From Paraburkholderia flava (GTDB taxonomy: Bacteria > Pseudomonadota > Gammaproteobacteria > Burkholderiales > Burkholderiaceae): 64,000 bases of DNA. The position numbers were made by a program, and so were the translations under genes. Shown in pieces: positions 35,803-45,593 of this stretch (position 1 is its first letter; each line of letters begins with the position of its first letter). A model generated the notes under the pieces. It saw only the letters and a list, made by a program, of their open reading frames with translations, searched no databases and was not told the origin of the DNA. The stretch spans positions 434,001 through 498,000 of the forward strand of contig NZ_SMRO01000004.1 of assembly GCF_004359985.1 (NCBI RefSeq), given 5' to 3'.

Positions 35803-37164
35803 ATGTCCGACACCGTCACGCTTGCGCCCACCGCATCGAAGCCTTTGTGGAAGACCTATTTCGCGCTGCTGCTGCCGATGATGCTCACCAACGTGCTGCA
35901 ATCCGCGGCCGGCACCATCGACGGCATCTACCTCGGCCAGATGATCGGCGTCGATGCGATTGCGGCCGTGTCCGCGTTCTTTCCGGTGTTCTTCTTTCTG
36001 CTCGCGATCATCATCGGGTTGAGTACCGGCGCGACCGTGCTGATCGGGCATGCGTGGGGCGCGGGCGATCGAGCGAGAGTCCGCGCGATTGCGGGTACCG
36101 CGCTCGCGATGATGATGTGCGCGGGTCTCGTCATCGCTGTAATCGGTGGCATTTTCGCGGGTCCGTTGATGCATGCGCTCGGCACACCGACGAACGTCGT
36201 CGACGATGCAACGCGCTACGCGCGGCTGATGCTGGTCGGCATGCCGGTCGTCTTTCTGCTGTGGCTGACGACGTCGATGAGTCGTGGTGTCGGCGATGCG
36301 ATGACGCCGCTATGGACGCTCGCGCTCGCGACGGCGATCGCGCTCGTCTGCACGCCGACATTGATTCGCGGATGGTTCGGTCTGCCGCGACTCGGCGTCG
36401 CGAGCCCGGCCGTGTCGACGCTGATCGCATTCGCGCTCGCGATGCTGTGGACGGCGCTGCGCTGGCGTCGCACCACGCATCCGCTCGCGCCCGATGCGGC
36501 ACTGTGGCGCACGATCCGTATTGATCGCGGCATCGCGCGAAAAATTCTGCGGATTGGCGTGCCCGCGTCGTTGCAGATGCTGACGATGGCGATCGCCGAG
36601 ATCGTGCTGCTCGGACTCGTGAACCGTCACGGCTCGCATGCGACGGCCGCTTACGGCGCGGTCAATCAGGTGATGAGCTGGATGCAATTGCCGGCGATGT
36701 CGCTGGGCATTACCGCATCGATTCTCGCGTCGCATGCGATCGGTGCGGGTCGTGTGGAGCGGCTCGGACGCATCGTGCAGACAGGGCTTGTCGTGAACGT
36801 TGTGGTCACGGGTCTGTTCGTTGCCGCCGCTTACGCGCTCGCGCCGACGATCCTCGGCTTCTTTCTCGCGGACGGCACGGTGATCGCGCTCGCGTTGCGG
36901 TTGCTGCATATCGTCGCGTGGAGCGTCGTCGTGCTGGGGCTCGCGAACGTGCTCGTCGGCACGATGCGCGCGAGCGGTGCGGTGTTCGCGCCTACAGCGC
37001 TCGCGATGTTCGCGATCGTTTGTATCGAGTTGCCGGTGGCGTACTGGCTGAATGCGCGCGTCGGTATGCAGGGGATATGGTGGGCGTATGCGCTGACGTT
37101 TGTGGCGATGTTGGGGTTGCAGGCGGGGTATTGCAGGGTGTGGTGGTGGAGGCGGTGGGGTTGA
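35803..37164 (+). CDS. MATE-family multidrug/toxin exporter
   Basis: 453 residues from ATG 35803 (AGGAAATTC upstream; an earlier in-frame TTG is less likely). Twelve predicted membrane helices in two six-helix halves, beginning WKTYFALLLPMMLTNVLQSA with the GTIDGIYLG segment of MATE proteins and a second-half repeat ILRIGVPASLQMLTMAIAEI. MATE proteins export cationic drugs or metabolites by Na+ or H+ antiport in the inner membrane. Ended by the hairpin at 37191. Confidence 0.95.
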   Translation: MSDTVTLAPTASKPLWKTYFALLLPMMLTNVLQSAAGTIDGIYLGQMIGVDAIAAVSAFFPVFFFLLAIIIGLSTGATVLIGHAWGAGDRARVRAIAGTALAMMMCAGLVIAVIGGIFAGPLMHALGTPTNVVDDATRYARLMLVGMPVVFLLWLTTSMSRGVGDAMTPLWTLALATAIALVCTPTLIRGWFGLPRLGVASPAVSTLIAFALAMLWTALRWRRTTHPLAPDAALWRTIRIDRGIARKILRIGVPASLQMLTMAIAEIVLLGLVNRHGSHATAAYGAVNQVMSWMQLPAMSLGITASILASHAIGAGRVERLGRIVQTGLVVNVVVTGLFVAAAYALAPTILGFFLADGTVIALALRLLHIVAWSVVVLGLANVLVGTMRASGAVFAPTALAMFAIVCIELPVAYWLNARVGMQGIWWAYALTFVAMLGLQAGYCRVWWWRRWG

Positions 37165-37190
37165 CGTTACATACGGTGGAACACCGTGAT

Positions 37191-37225
37191 CGAGGGTAGG
37201 CGCGTTTCGTCGCGCCTAGTCCTCG
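37191..37225 (+). terminator. terminator after the MATE gene
   Basis: TAGGCGCG (37197-37204) pairs with CGCGCCTA (37211-37218) around TTTCGT, and the outer CGAGG (37191-37195) pairs with CCTCG (37221-37225). TCTTTTC follows. It lies 27 bases after the MATE stop and also serves the convergent O-methyltransferase gene poorly. Confidence 0.8.
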
Positions 37226-37268
37226 TCTTTTCGAATGATTCATGTCGCCCCAGCGACAACATCGCGCC

Positions 37269-37934
37269 CTAACCCACCCGCATCGACAACTCGACATCAT
37301 CACCAAACGGCGTCGACAGATACCCCTTCACCGGCGACCGAACATACGCGAGATACTCGGGGCTGTAGTCCGCGTTATCGGCAACAACGAACGCACCCGG
37401 CCGGAGGCGGCTTTCCACCAGCGCCAGAATCTCCGGATACAGCGCCTTCGCCCCATCGAGCAACAGCAGATCGATCGAGTCCGGCAGATCGACGCTCAAC
37501 GTCTGCAGCGCATCGCCTTCGCGAATCTCCACGAGATCGATCAGACCGCCTGCCGTCAGATTGCCGCGTGCCCGCGCGACCTTCGACGGCTCGAACTCGC
37601 TGGTGATCAAGCGACCGCCGCCGTTGTCGCGCAACGCGGCCGCGAGATGCAGCGTCGAGATGCCGAACGACGTTCCGAACTCGACGATCGTCCGCGCTCC
37701 GCCGTTTCTCGCGAGCATGTAAAGCAGCATCCCCGTCTCGCGCGAGACGGGAAGCGGAACGTCCTTCAAGCGTGCATACAGGTCGCGGTACGCGGTCTTG
37801 CTCTGCATCAACTGCGTACGCTCTTCGCTCGACATCGCCGCGACGGCGGGGATCGACGCCGGCGACAACGCGTCGGCCTCTTCGAACAAACGGTCCAGTA
37901 GCGGTGCAAGCGGATGGGTAGTGAGTGTGGTCAT
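37269..37934 (-). CDS. class I SAM-dependent O-methyltransferase
   Basis: 221 residues from ATG 37934 with GGAGATTTGC upstream. The Rossmann SAM site is visible in ARTIVEFGTSFGISTLHLAAAL (motif I E-F-G-T-S-x-G), the acidic residue after strand 2 in LITSEFEPSK and the D-L-L-L-L-D-G-A-K-A block at motif post-I. It resembles small-molecule O-methyltransferases of the catechol/CoA-ester type, without a domain that fixes the substrate. Followed on the same strand upstream by a VOC gene (35-base gap), so the pair may be co-transcribed. Confidence 0.9.
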   Translation of the reverse strand: MTTLTTHPLAPLLDRLFEEADALSPASIPAVAAMSSEERTQLMQSKTAYRDLYARLKDVPLPVSRETGMLLYMLARNGGARTIVEFGTSFGISTLHLAAALRDNGGGRLITSEFEPSKVARARGNLTAGGLIDLVEIREGDALQTLSVDLPDSIDLLLLDGAKALYPEILALVESRLRPGAFVVADNADYSPEYLAYVRSPVKGYLSTPFGDDVELSMRVG

Positions 37935-37968
37935 GCAAATCTCCATTCGGGTTAGCGTGTCCGTTCGA

Positions 37969-38373
37969 TCATTCGAACGTGCCGCGAAATTCCGCCGACG
38001 CATCGCTGCGCGTGTTCAGTTCGAACATCACGCCGCCCGGCGCGCGGCAAAAGAAGCGCGAACCGCGTCCGTTGTTGAAGATCCCCGTTTCGATCTCGAC
38101 GCCCTCCGCGCTCAGGCGCTCATACAGCGCGTGCACATCGTCGAGCGTCGGCAGTTCGAAGCCCACATGAAAATTCTTCGGCCACGCGGGAACACCGTCG
38201 CCGATGTGTTCTATCACCACATCGAAGCCAGGGCGCTTGAGGATGAAGGATTCGTCCCACGTGCCCGCGATCGTGAAGCCCAGATACTGCTCGAAGAATT
38301 TTGCGGTCGCAGGTGTGTCGGCTGAGGGGAAGCTCAGGTGATTCAGTTTCATGCTGACAGTCGTGTCGGTCAT
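37969..38373 (-). CDS. VOC (glyoxalase/bleomycin-resistance/dioxygenase) family protein
   Basis: 134 residues from ATG 38373 behind a GAGAGAACGACG site; the frame extends upstream but without homology. Two beta-alpha-beta-beta-beta modules: KLNHLSFPSADTPATAKFFEQYLGF and NFHVGFELPTLDDVHALYERLSAEGVEIETG, ending CRAPGGVMFELNT with the metal-ligand Glu. A single-domain VOC protein, so probably dimeric; isomerase, lyase or dioxygenase action cannot be chosen. First gene of the pair with the O-methyltransferase. Confidence 0.9.
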   Translation of the reverse strand: MTDTTVSMKLNHLSFPSADTPATAKFFEQYLGFTIAGTWDESFILKRPGFDVVIEHIGDGVPAWPKNFHVGFELPTLDDVHALYERLSAEGVEIETGIFNNGRGSRFFCRAPGGVMFELNTRSDASAEFRGTFE

Positions 38374-38754
38374 CGTCGTTCTCTCGTTCTCTCGTTCTTT
38401 CGTACTCTGGCGGCGGCCCCATGCCGTTTCCGCCCAACGACGCCAGAATATAAGCAAATGCTCACATTCAACAACTCGCATTGGAAGTGCACATAGACCG
38501 GCCTTGAAACCCCCATGAGGCCGCTGGTTGCGGACATAGGTGAACCTTGCCCGGACCCGGGTTGCTCACATTCGAGGGATTTCGTCGGATAGACCGGTAT
38601 GCAGAACTGCAGTGACCTTGAGACTCCAGACTGGGTCAGGTCGGTATCGCAACGGCGGGCGCCGTGCGGTTGTCGATTGGAGAATCGAACCGGCGAAGCA
38701 TTTACGGCATGTCTCGCCGGCCCGATGAATCATGGGCCGCGCCGGCCCCGCAGG

Positions 38755-39576
38755 TCAGCTGGTCAGAAACGCCAGCAGATCAGCATTGACCTGATCCGCA
38801 TTCACGACGCACATCCCGTGCGACGCACCCGCATAGACCTTCAGCGTCGCATTCTTGACGATCTTTGCCGACAGTCGCGCCGAATCGTCGATCGGTACGA
38901 TCTGGTCGTCGTCGCCGTGCAGGATCAGCGTCGGTACGTCGAACTTCTTCAGATCTTCCGTGTAGTCGACCTCCGAGAACTGCTTGATGCACTCGTACTG
39001 GGCTTTGATCGATCCGAGCATGCCCTGCCGCCAGAACTCGTCGATCGTCCCTTGCGACACCTTCGCGTCCGGCCGGTTGAAGCCGAAGAACGGAAGCGCG
39101 AGATCCTTGTAGAACTGCGAGCGATTCGCGACGACGCCCGCGCGGATGCCGTCGAACACGTCCATCGGCAAACCGCCGGGATTCGCTGCGGTTTTCAGCA
39201 TCAGCGGCGGCACGGCGCTGATCAGCACAGCCTTCGCGACGCGTGCCGTTCCGTGACGTCCAATGTAGTGCGCGACTTCGCCACCACCCGTCGAATGTCC
39301 AACGAGTGTCGCGCCCTTCAGATCGAGCGCATCGATGACTGCGGCGAGATCGTCCGCGTACGTGTCCATGTCGTTGCCTTCCGACGACTGCCCCGAGCGA
39401 CCATGTCCGCGGCGATCGTGTGCGATCACGCGGAAGCCCTTCTGCACGAGGAACAGCATCTGCGCATCCCAGGCATCCGCGTCGAGCGGCCAGCCATGCG
39501 AGAAGACCACGGGCTGTCCTGTGCCCCAGTCCTTGTAGTAGATCCCGGTGCCGTCTTTTGCTTTAACCGTGCTCAT
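38755..39576 (-). CDS. alpha/beta hydrolase, cofactor-free haloperoxidase type
   Basis: 273 residues starting [36 protein letters not shown] (oxyanion), nucleophile Ser in [15 protein letters not shown], Asp in [12 protein letters not shown] and His in [10 protein letters not shown] form the catalytic set of the non-heme chloroperoxidase/esterase subfamily. These are cytosolic esterases with peroxidase side activity, often induced by organic peracids. Divergent from a TetR gene which probably represses it. Confidence 0.95.
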   Translation of the reverse strand: MSTVKAKDGTGIYYKDWGTGQPVVFSHGWPLDADAWDAQMLFLVQKGFRVIAHDRRGHGRSGQSSEGNDMDTYADDLAAVIDALDLKGATLVGHSTGGGEVAHYIGRHGTARVAKAVLISAVPPLMLKTAANPGGLPMDVFDGIRAGVVANRSQFYKDLALPFFGFNRPDAKVSQGTIDEFWRQGMLGSIKAQYECIKQFSEVDYTEDLKKFDVPTLILHGDDDQIVPIDDSARLSAKIVKNATLKVYAGASHGMCVVNADQVNADLLAFLTS

Positions 39577-39814
39577 CGAATGTGCTCCTGTGCGACGAGG
39601 TTGAACGAATTCGACATCATGCCCTTCGCTATCGGCGCACGCAGCGAAGTGAACATGCTCAACGCGTGAGTCTGTCGCGAGTCAGCTTGCGCTGCGATTG
39701 CGACGGGGCGGTGACCGCATTTCTTCGGCGATGGTATGCGAAGATTTTCAACGCACCATCTTCCGCATCGACTCGCTTGCTTTCCAGAACGATCAGTCCT
39801 AATATCCGCACATC

Positions 39815-40444
39815 ATGAGACGATCCCCACGCGCCGCCGCTGCTTCCCCGTCTTCGCCCGATCGCGGACGGCCTCGAGAATTCGACCTCGCCGAGGTAAC
39901 GGAGGCGGCGGGCCGGGTCTTCTGGGAACAGGGCTATCACGCAACGTCGATCGAGACGTTGTGCCAGTCCACAGGCCTCTTTCGCGCCAGCCTCTACAGC
40001 ACGTTCGGCGACAAACGCGGTTTGCTCGTTGCCGCATTCGATCACTACGCGGAAGGAGCAATCGCCCGCCTGAAACAAAAGCTCGAAGTGCCTGGGCCGC
40101 GTCGCGAAGTATTGCGACAGGCGTTGATGCACTACACCGAGATCGCCGCAAAGCTATCCGGGCGGCACGGATGCTTCATCACGAACACCGCCATCGAGTT
40201 GCTTCCTGCGGACGAAACGCTGCGCCCGCATATCGAAACGGCATTGCGCCGGATCGCGGCTCATCTCGCCACCGCAGTCGCGCGCGGCCAGCAGGCCGGC
40301 GAATTCGATGCGACGCTCGACGAGCAGGCCGTCAGCACTTATCTGCTATGCGTCATCCAGGGTCTGCGGGTGCTCGGCAAAGCGAATTTCCGTCAGCAGG
40401 ATCTCGTCGATGTCGTCGACATGACGATGCGGGTGCTGGTCTAA
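39815..40444 (+). CDS. TetR/AcrR-family regulator
   Basis: 209 residues. N-terminal HTH (FDLAEVTEAAGRVFWEQGYHATSIETLCQSTGLFRASLYSTFGDKRGLLVAAF) and an all-helical ligand domain. It is divergent from the haloperoxidase and 31 bases upstream of a DMT exporter, so it may control both. The ligand is not deducible. Confidence 0.93.
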   Translation: MRRSPRAAAASPSSPDRGRPREFDLAEVTEAAGRVFWEQGYHATSIETLCQSTGLFRASLYSTFGDKRGLLVAAFDHYAEGAIARLKQKLEVPGPRREVLRQALMHYTEIAAKLSGRHGCFITNTAIELLPADETLRPHIETALRRIAAHLATAVARGQQAGEFDATLDEQAVSTYLLCVIQGLRVLGKANFRQQDLVDVVDMTMRVLV

Positions 40445-40475
40445 AAATTTTTGTTTGTTTCTGGAACGATCATTC

Positions 40476-41492
40476 ATGAATAAGCGGATCGAATTGCCCG
40501 CTGTCGCAGCCGGCGTGCAGGCATCGCCTGTTGCGGCGGGCGTTGCAACACCACGCAGCGAATACGGTCGAGGCGTATTGTTCTGCGTGATCGCGACGGT
40601 ACTGATGGGCGTCATGTTTCCGGTGATGACGAATGCGCTGACGCACATCGATCCGTTCACGTTCACATCGCTGCGCTACCTGATTGCGGGCACTGCGTTT
40701 CTCGTGCTGCTGTCGATCAAGGAGGGGCCCGGCGCCTTGCGCGCGAACGGGGAATCGATGTCGCTTGCATGGTTGCTGGGGTCGGTCGGCTTCTGCGGGT
40801 TCGGTTCGTTTGTATTTCTCGGGCAGCAGCTTGCCGGCGCAGAAGGTGCGCTAACCGCCTCGATCATGATGGCCACACAGCCGATGATGGGCCTGATCGT
40901 CAACTCAATCGTCCGTCGCAGCAAGCCGCCTGTGTTCTCGCTGCTGTTCATCCTGATGTCGTTTGCAGGCGTGTCGCTGGTCGTCACGAAGGGGAACATC
41001 GCCGCCGCGCTGAACGAGCCGCAGCATTACTCGGCCAACCTGCTCATTGTTGTCGGGGCGTTATGCTGGGTGATCTACACGTTCGGCGCGTCGCATTTCA
41101 AAAACTGGTCTGCGCTCAAATACACGACGGTGACGACGTGGCTCGGGCTCACGACGATTATCAGCCTCAACGTGCTGCTGTTCGCGTTGCACGTCGTCCC
41201 GGTGCCGACGCCATCGGCGTTGCGCGCGATCGTGCCGCATCTGCTTTACATGGGACCGGTGGCGGGCTTCGTCGCAATCCTGTTCTGGAACATGGGCAAC
41301 CGGATCCTGACGCCGCTCAACGGTGTGCTGTTCATGGACGTATTGCCTGTGACGACCTTCATCGTGTCGTCGCTCACAGGCGTCATTCCGGGGAAGGTTC
41401 AGATCGTCGGTGCATGCATGACCGGCGCGGCACTGATCTTCAACAATATCTATCTGCGGCGCCGCGCATTGAAGGTTCGGGCAAAAAACTGA
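40476..41492 (+). CDS. EamA/DMT-superfamily transporter
   Basis: 338 residues from ATG 40476; an upstream in-frame TTG is ignored. About ten transmembrane helices in two EamA repeats, the first starting LFCVIATVLMGVMFPVMTNA, the second near SANLLIVVGALCWVIYTF. Members export amino acids, purines or drugs across the inner membrane. It follows the TetR gene in the same direction with a 31-base gap, so it is probably co-transcribed with its regulator. Confidence 0.93.
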   Translation: MNKRIELPAVAAGVQASPVAAGVATPRSEYGRGVLFCVIATVLMGVMFPVMTNALTHIDPFTFTSLRYLIAGTAFLVLLSIKEGPGALRANGESMSLAWLLGSVGFCGFGSFVFLGQQLAGAEGALTASIMMATQPMMGLIVNSIVRRSKPPVFSLLFILMSFAGVSLVVTKGNIAAALNEPQHYSANLLIVVGALCWVIYTFGASHFKNWSALKYTTVTTWLGLTTIISLNVLLFALHVVPVPTPSALRAIVPHLLYMGPVAGFVAILFWNMGNRILTPLNGVLFMDVLPVTTFIVSSLTGVIPGKVQIVGACMTGAALIFNNIYLRRRALKVRAKN

Positions 41493-41896
41493 CCCAACGC
41501 CTCACTCAACCCGCCGCCGCGAAGTAATCACCGCCGTCGTAGAAATTCTCAGGTCCGCAAAGCACCGTTCACCACGGCACGTCCGCCTGCGCGACTGCAT
41601 CACCGCAACGTTCGCCGGAACGGTCATCGAACCTCGCAGCAAACACGAAACCGCCATCACATGCGCGTCGAACGCGTTGCGGCTCACTGCCCGTGACATG
41701 AGCACGATATCCGTGTCGCCCAGCATAGCCAGGCTGCCCCTCCGTTTCCCATTTGAGTGGTCGCAGACAGGGCCTGATCCGGGCTCGTTGGTTTCAGTGA
41801 ATACGCTTACATCAATCGCATTCCGATTAATTGCATTTCAATGCAATTTTTTTATCCCTATGCTTTTCTCACACACCGCCGCATCGGGAACCGGGA
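41493..41896. other. gene-free region upstream of the 2-hydroxy-acid operon
   Basis: 404 bases without a convincing gene. Its downstream end carries the paired operator at 41814-41848, 49 bases before the oxidase ATG; no hairpin terminator for the transporter gene was seen. Confidence 0.45.
41814..41848 (+). promoter_or_regulatory. two tandem operator sites of the 2-hydroxy-acid regulon
   Basis: Site 1 is AATCGCATTCCGATTAATT (41814-41832). Site 2, overlapping it, is ATTGCATT-TC-AATGCAAT (41830-41847), a perfect 8-bp inverted repeat. Both share the core A-T-Y-G-C-A-T-T-N-C-R-A-T. The same core in reverse occurs at 49265-49273 between the IclR and FMN-oxidase genes. Proximity to IclR genes suggests the IclR protein as the reader, by inference. 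Confidence 0.7.
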
Positions 41897-43324
41897 ATGA
41901 ACGACGTCGCATCCTTGCTGGCCGCACTGAAAACCGCGCTCGGAGACGATGCGGTGCTGACCGCCGCTGCCGATCTCGAAGGCTTCACCGAAGACTGGCG
42001 CGGCCGCTATAAGGGCCCCGCGACGTGCGTCGCGTTACCGTCGAATACGGCACAGGTGGCCGCAGTCGTACGCCTGTGCGCAGAACACGGCGTCCCCGTA
42101 TTGCCGCAGGGCGGCAACACCAGCCTGTGCGGCGGCGCCGTGCCGCCCAATGAAGGCGTGCCGCCGGTGATCGTCAATCTCGCGCGGATGCGGCGCATCC
42201 GGCACATCGACGAAGCCAACGGTTCGATGGAAGTCGAAGCCGGCTGCGTGCTGAAAACGGTGCAGGACGCAGCCGCTGCCGTGCAACGCCTGTATGCGGT
42301 GAGCCTCGGCGCCGAAGGGTCGTGCCAGATCGGCGGCACGCTGTCGACGAACGCGGGCGGCACGGGTGTGCTGCGCTACGGCAATACGCGCGACAACGTG
42401 CTCGGTCTCGAAGTCGTGCTCGCCGACGGCACCGTCTGGAACGGTCTGCGTGCGCTGCGCAAGGACAACACCGGTCTCGATCTGAAACATCTTTTCATCG
42501 GCACGGAAGGCACGCTCGGCATCATCACCGCTGCGACGTTGAAGCTGCATCCGCTGCCGACGCATCACGCGCTCGCGTGGTTCGCGCCGCGCGACCCCGC
42601 CGCCGCGCTGCAGGTATTCGGCTTGTTCCAGGCAGCTGCCGGTTCACGATTGAACGCGTTCGAGATGATCAACCGGCGTCAGCTGGAACTCGTGATCGAA
42701 CACGTCCACGGGCGGCGCAATCCGTTCGACACGCCGTACGAATGGGACGTGCTCGTTGAGCTCGCGGACACGCAAGGCGGCGACGAAATGACCGAGCTGT
42801 TACAACGAACTCTCGAGCAGGCTAGCGAAGCGGGCCTCGTCGCGGACGCGGTAGTCGCGAGCAACGACACGCAGCGCGCGACGCTCTGGGAGATTCGCCA
42901 CAGCGTGTCGGAAGCGAACAAGAAAGGCGGCGTGGGTCTGACCACCGATTGCGCCGTGCCTGTGTCCGCCGTGCCCGCGTTCATCGAACGGGCGACGCGC
43001 GCCGTGCATGACATCGTCGACGGACTGGACATCCTCGTCGTCGCGCATCTCGGCGACGGCAACGCGCACTTCATTCCGTTCTTCGACTTCGACGCGTGGC
43101 ACAAGCTGCCCGATCCCGCAGCGACGGCCGCCGCACTGCGCCGCTGCGTCAACGACGTCGCGCACGAACTGCGCGGCACGTTCAGCGCGGAACACGGCGT
43201 CGGGCAGACGGGCTTGAGCGAGATGGCGCACTACAAGTCCGACGTCGAACTTGCGCTGATGCGCAGCGTGAAGCGCGCGCTCGATCCTAACGACCTGTTC
43301 AATCCGGGCCGTCTGCTGCCCTGA
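41897..43324 (+). CDS. FAD-linked 2-hydroxy-acid dehydrogenase/oxidase (GlcD/LDH-D/D2HGDH type)
   Basis: 475 residues from ATG 41897 (MNDVASLLAALKTALGDDAV). The PCMH FAD-binding fold is shown by VLPQGGNTSLCGGAVP, LGAEGSCQIGGTLSTNAGGTGVLRYGNTRDNVLGLEVVLADG and LKHLFIGTEGTLGIITAATLKL. C-terminal FAD-linked oxidase domain has VVAHLGDGNAHFIPF and TFSAEHGVGQTG, which supply the metal/substrate histidines. Substrates in this family are D-lactate, glycolate or D-2-hydroxyglutarate. First gene of the operon that runs to the DapA-like aldolase. Confidence 0.93.
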   Translation: MNDVASLLAALKTALGDDAVLTAAADLEGFTEDWRGRYKGPATCVALPSNTAQVAAVVRLCAEHGVPVLPQGGNTSLCGGAVPPNEGVPPVIVNLARMRRIRHIDEANGSMEVEAGCVLKTVQDAAAAVQRLYAVSLGAEGSCQIGGTLSTNAGGTGVLRYGNTRDNVLGLEVVLADGTVWNGLRALRKDNTGLDLKHLFIGTEGTLGIITAATLKLHPLPTHHALAWFAPRDPAAALQVFGLFQAAAGSRLNAFEMINRRQLELVIEHVHGRRNPFDTPYEWDVLVELADTQGGDEMTELLQRTLEQASEAGLVADAVVASNDTQRATLWEIRHSVSEANKKGGVGLTTDCAVPVSAVPAFIERATRAVHDIVDGLDILVVAHLGDGNAHFIPFFDFDAWHKLPDPAATAAALRRCVNDVAHELRGTFSAEHGVGQTGLSEMAHYKSDVELALMRSVKRALDPNDLFNPGRLLP

Positions 43325-43356
43325 TCACTCGATACATCCCTTCTCCTGGAGCCGAC

Positions 43357-44454
43357 ATGAAACAGCCACCCGCATGCGATCAGATCCAACAGCCCGGCCG
43401 TCGCACGGTCATCAGGACTGCTCTTGCCGGCGCGGCCAGTGTCGCGTTTCCGTTCGTCTGGACGCCGTCGCGCGCGGCGAACAAGCGGATCGTCATCCGC
43501 GACGACGGCGGCATCTACACGAAGGCCTACGGTGCGGTGTTCTACAAGCCGTTCACCGAAAAGACCGGCATCGAGGTAATCGGCGTGCAGGCCAACGCGG
43601 AGCCGACCGCGCAGATCAAGAGCATGGTCGAGACCGGCAGCTACACGTGGGACATGGCGAAGATCAGCCAGCCCGCGATCCTGCTGCTCACCGGCGGCGG
43701 CAAGGAATACCTCGAGAAACACGGGCTCGAAGCCGATCCGGTCATCGCGAAGATTCCGAAGCAGTACATGTCGCCGTTCGGCGTGGGCACCAACGTCTAC
43801 ACGACCGTGCTCGCGTATCGCACCGACGCGTTCAAGGGCCGCAAGGCGCCCGGCTCGTGGGCCGACATGTGGAACGTGAAGGACTTTCCGGGTCGTCGCG
43901 GGTTGCGCAAGTATCCGTTCGATACGATGGAAGAAGCATTGATGGCCGACGGCGTACCGACCTCTCAGGTCTATCCGTGCAGCTTCGATCGCAGCTTCGC
44001 GAGTCTCGACAAGATCTCGAAGCACGTCGACGTGTGGTGGACGACGGGCGCGCAGGTCGAGCAGATGCTCGGTTCGGGCGAGGTCGACATGATCAGCACG
44101 TGGGTATCGCGTGCGCAGTCGGCGATCGCGAACGGCGCGCCGGTTGCGATCGTGTGGAACCAGAACATCTGGGGCTGCGACAACTGGTCGATCCTGAAGG
44201 GCACGCCGAATGCGAATGCGTGTCGCGAGTTCATCAAGTTCGCGTCCGATCCGAAGCGCCAGGCGTCGCTCGTCGAATACTTCCCGGCCGGCGTCACGCA
44301 ACCCGAAGCGTTCAGCTTCATCAAGCCCGAGATCGCGAAGAACTGCCCGACGTTCGAAGCGAACATCAAGACGGGTCTGCATATCGACGCGAAGTACTGG
44401 CAGGAACAGCAAAGCGCCGCACTCGAACGCTTCAACCGCTGGGTGTTGACCTGA
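43357..44454 (+). CDS. ABC transporter substrate-binding protein (PotD-like), Tat signal
   Basis: 365 residues. The N-terminus carries a twin-arginine pair, Arg15-Arg16 (GRRTVIRTALAGAASVAFPF), then a hydrophobic stretch and cleavage near SRA-A, so export is likely by Tat. The body resembles spermidine/putrescine-type binding proteins (FTEKTGIEVIGVQANAEPTA, LAYRTDAFKGRKAPGSWADMWN, EAFSFIKPEIAKNCPTF). It should deliver the operon's substrate to the importer encoded next. Polyamine specificity is not implied, because this class also takes up organic acids and phosphonates. 33 bases from the oxidase gene. Confidence 0.92.
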   Translation: MKQPPACDQIQQPGRRTVIRTALAGAASVAFPFVWTPSRAANKRIVIRDDGGIYTKAYGAVFYKPFTEKTGIEVIGVQANAEPTAQIKSMVETGSYTWDMAKISQPAILLLTGGGKEYLEKHGLEADPVIAKIPKQYMSPFGVGTNVYTTVLAYRTDAFKGRKAPGSWADMWNVKDFPGRRGLRKYPFDTMEEALMADGVPTSQVYPCSFDRSFASLDKISKHVDVWWTTGAQVEQMLGSGEVDMISTWVSRAQSAIANGAPVAIVWNQNIWGCDNWSILKGTPNANACREFIKFASDPKRQASLVEYFPAGVTQPEAFSFIKPEIAKNCPTFEANIKTGLHIDAKYWQEQQSAALERFNRWVLT

Positions 44455-44504
44455 GCGTCGGAGTCAAACACCCGACACGCCGTCACTTCAAGGATGCCGT
44501 CTCC

Positions 44505-45590
44505 ATGTCCGCCTCGAACCTTCAAATCACCGGCCTCGGCAAACGCTACGGCGATTTCGTCGCGCTCGCGCCGACCGATCTCGACGTCGCCAAAGGCGAA
44601 TTCCTGACGCTGCTCGGACCAAGCGGCTCGGGCAAGACGACGCTGCTGAGTCTGATCGCCGGGCTCGCGCAACCCGACTCGGGGCAGATTCATATCGATG
44701 GTGTCGACGTGACGTGGGGCGCACCGTACGAGCGCGACATCGGCATGGTGTTCCAGAACTACGCGCTCTTTCCACACATGACGGTCGCGCAGAACATCGC
44801 GTTTCCGCTGCAGATGCGCAAGACCGATGCGAAGACCGCGCGCGACAAAGTGATGCAGGCGCTGGAGATGGTGCATCTTCCGCACGTCGCGGACCGCTAT
44901 CCGCGCGAGCTGTCCGGCGGCCAGCAGCAGCGGATCGCGCTCGCGCGCTGCATGGTCTACCGGCCGTCGATCATCCTGATGGATGAACCGCTCGGCGCGC
45001 TCGACAAGAAGCTGCGCGATCACATGCAGCTCGAAATCAAGCGCATTCACCGTGACCTCGGCACGACGATCGTCTACGTCACGCACGATCAGGAAGAAGC
45101 GATGACGATGTCCGATCGCATCTGCCTGATGAACGCCGGATCGATCGCGCAGCTGGGTACGCCGGCCGATCTGTACTTCCGACCGAAGAACGTGTTCGTC
45201 GCGGATTTTCTGGGCGAGTCGAACCTGCTCGATGCGACCGTGACCGGCCGCGCCGGCAACCAGGTGCAGATCAGCGTACGCGGCACGCCGCAGGGCCGCG
45301 CGATGGTCTATGACCCGGCCATCGCCGACGGCAAGACGGTCAAGCTGATGCTGCGTCCGCAGAACCTGAAGGTGCATGACGGCGCCGACGAAAGCAGCAT
45401 GCTGTCCGCGAAGCTCACCGACATCATGGTGACCGGCAGCATGACGCGACTCTATCTGCAGCCGCGCGAGGTCGATACCGCGCCGCTCGTCGCCGCATTC
45501 CCCACCAATCGGCTCGGCAGTGATTACGAGGTTGGGCAGACGCTCGGCCTGTCGTGGCTCGCCGCCGACGCCGTCGCGATCGCGGGCTGA
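44505..45590 (+). CDS. ABC transporter ATP-binding protein (PotA-like)
   Basis: 361 residues from ATG 44505 (MSASNLQITGLGKRYGDFVA); AAGGA lies upstream. Walker A GPSGSGKTT, signature LSGGQQQR and Walker B IILMDEPLGALD are all present, with the H-loop HDQEEAMT. The C-terminal TOBE domain (about 240-361) matches spermidine/putrescine and iron importers. Cytosolic energy-coupling subunit for the adjoining permease and binding protein. A long open frame spans back into the preceding gene in another phase; homology marks 44505 as the true start. Confidence 0.96.
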   Translation: MSASNLQITGLGKRYGDFVALAPTDLDVAKGEFLTLLGPSGSGKTTLLSLIAGLAQPDSGQIHIDGVDVTWGAPYERDIGMVFQNYALFPHMTVAQNIAFPLQMRKTDAKTARDKVMQALEMVHLPHVADRYPRELSGGQQQRIALARCMVYRPSIILMDEPLGALDKKLRDHMQLEIKRIHRDLGTTIVYVTHDQEEAMTMSDRICLMNAGSIAQLGTPADLYFRPKNVFVADFLGESNLLDATVTGRAGNQVQISVRGTPQGRAMVYDPAIADGKTVKLMLRPQNLKVHDGADESSMLSAKLTDIMVTGSMTRLYLQPREVDTAPLVAAFPTNRLGSDYEVGQTLGLSWLAADAVAIAG

Positions 45591-45593
45591 CCG

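Noticed and set aside
43374..44504. Apparent 738-residue protein joining the ABC ATPase to an upstream extension
   Set aside because: The extension is an out-of-phase Arg-rich reading of the binding-protein gene. Family homology and the ribosome-binding site place the ATPase start at 44505.
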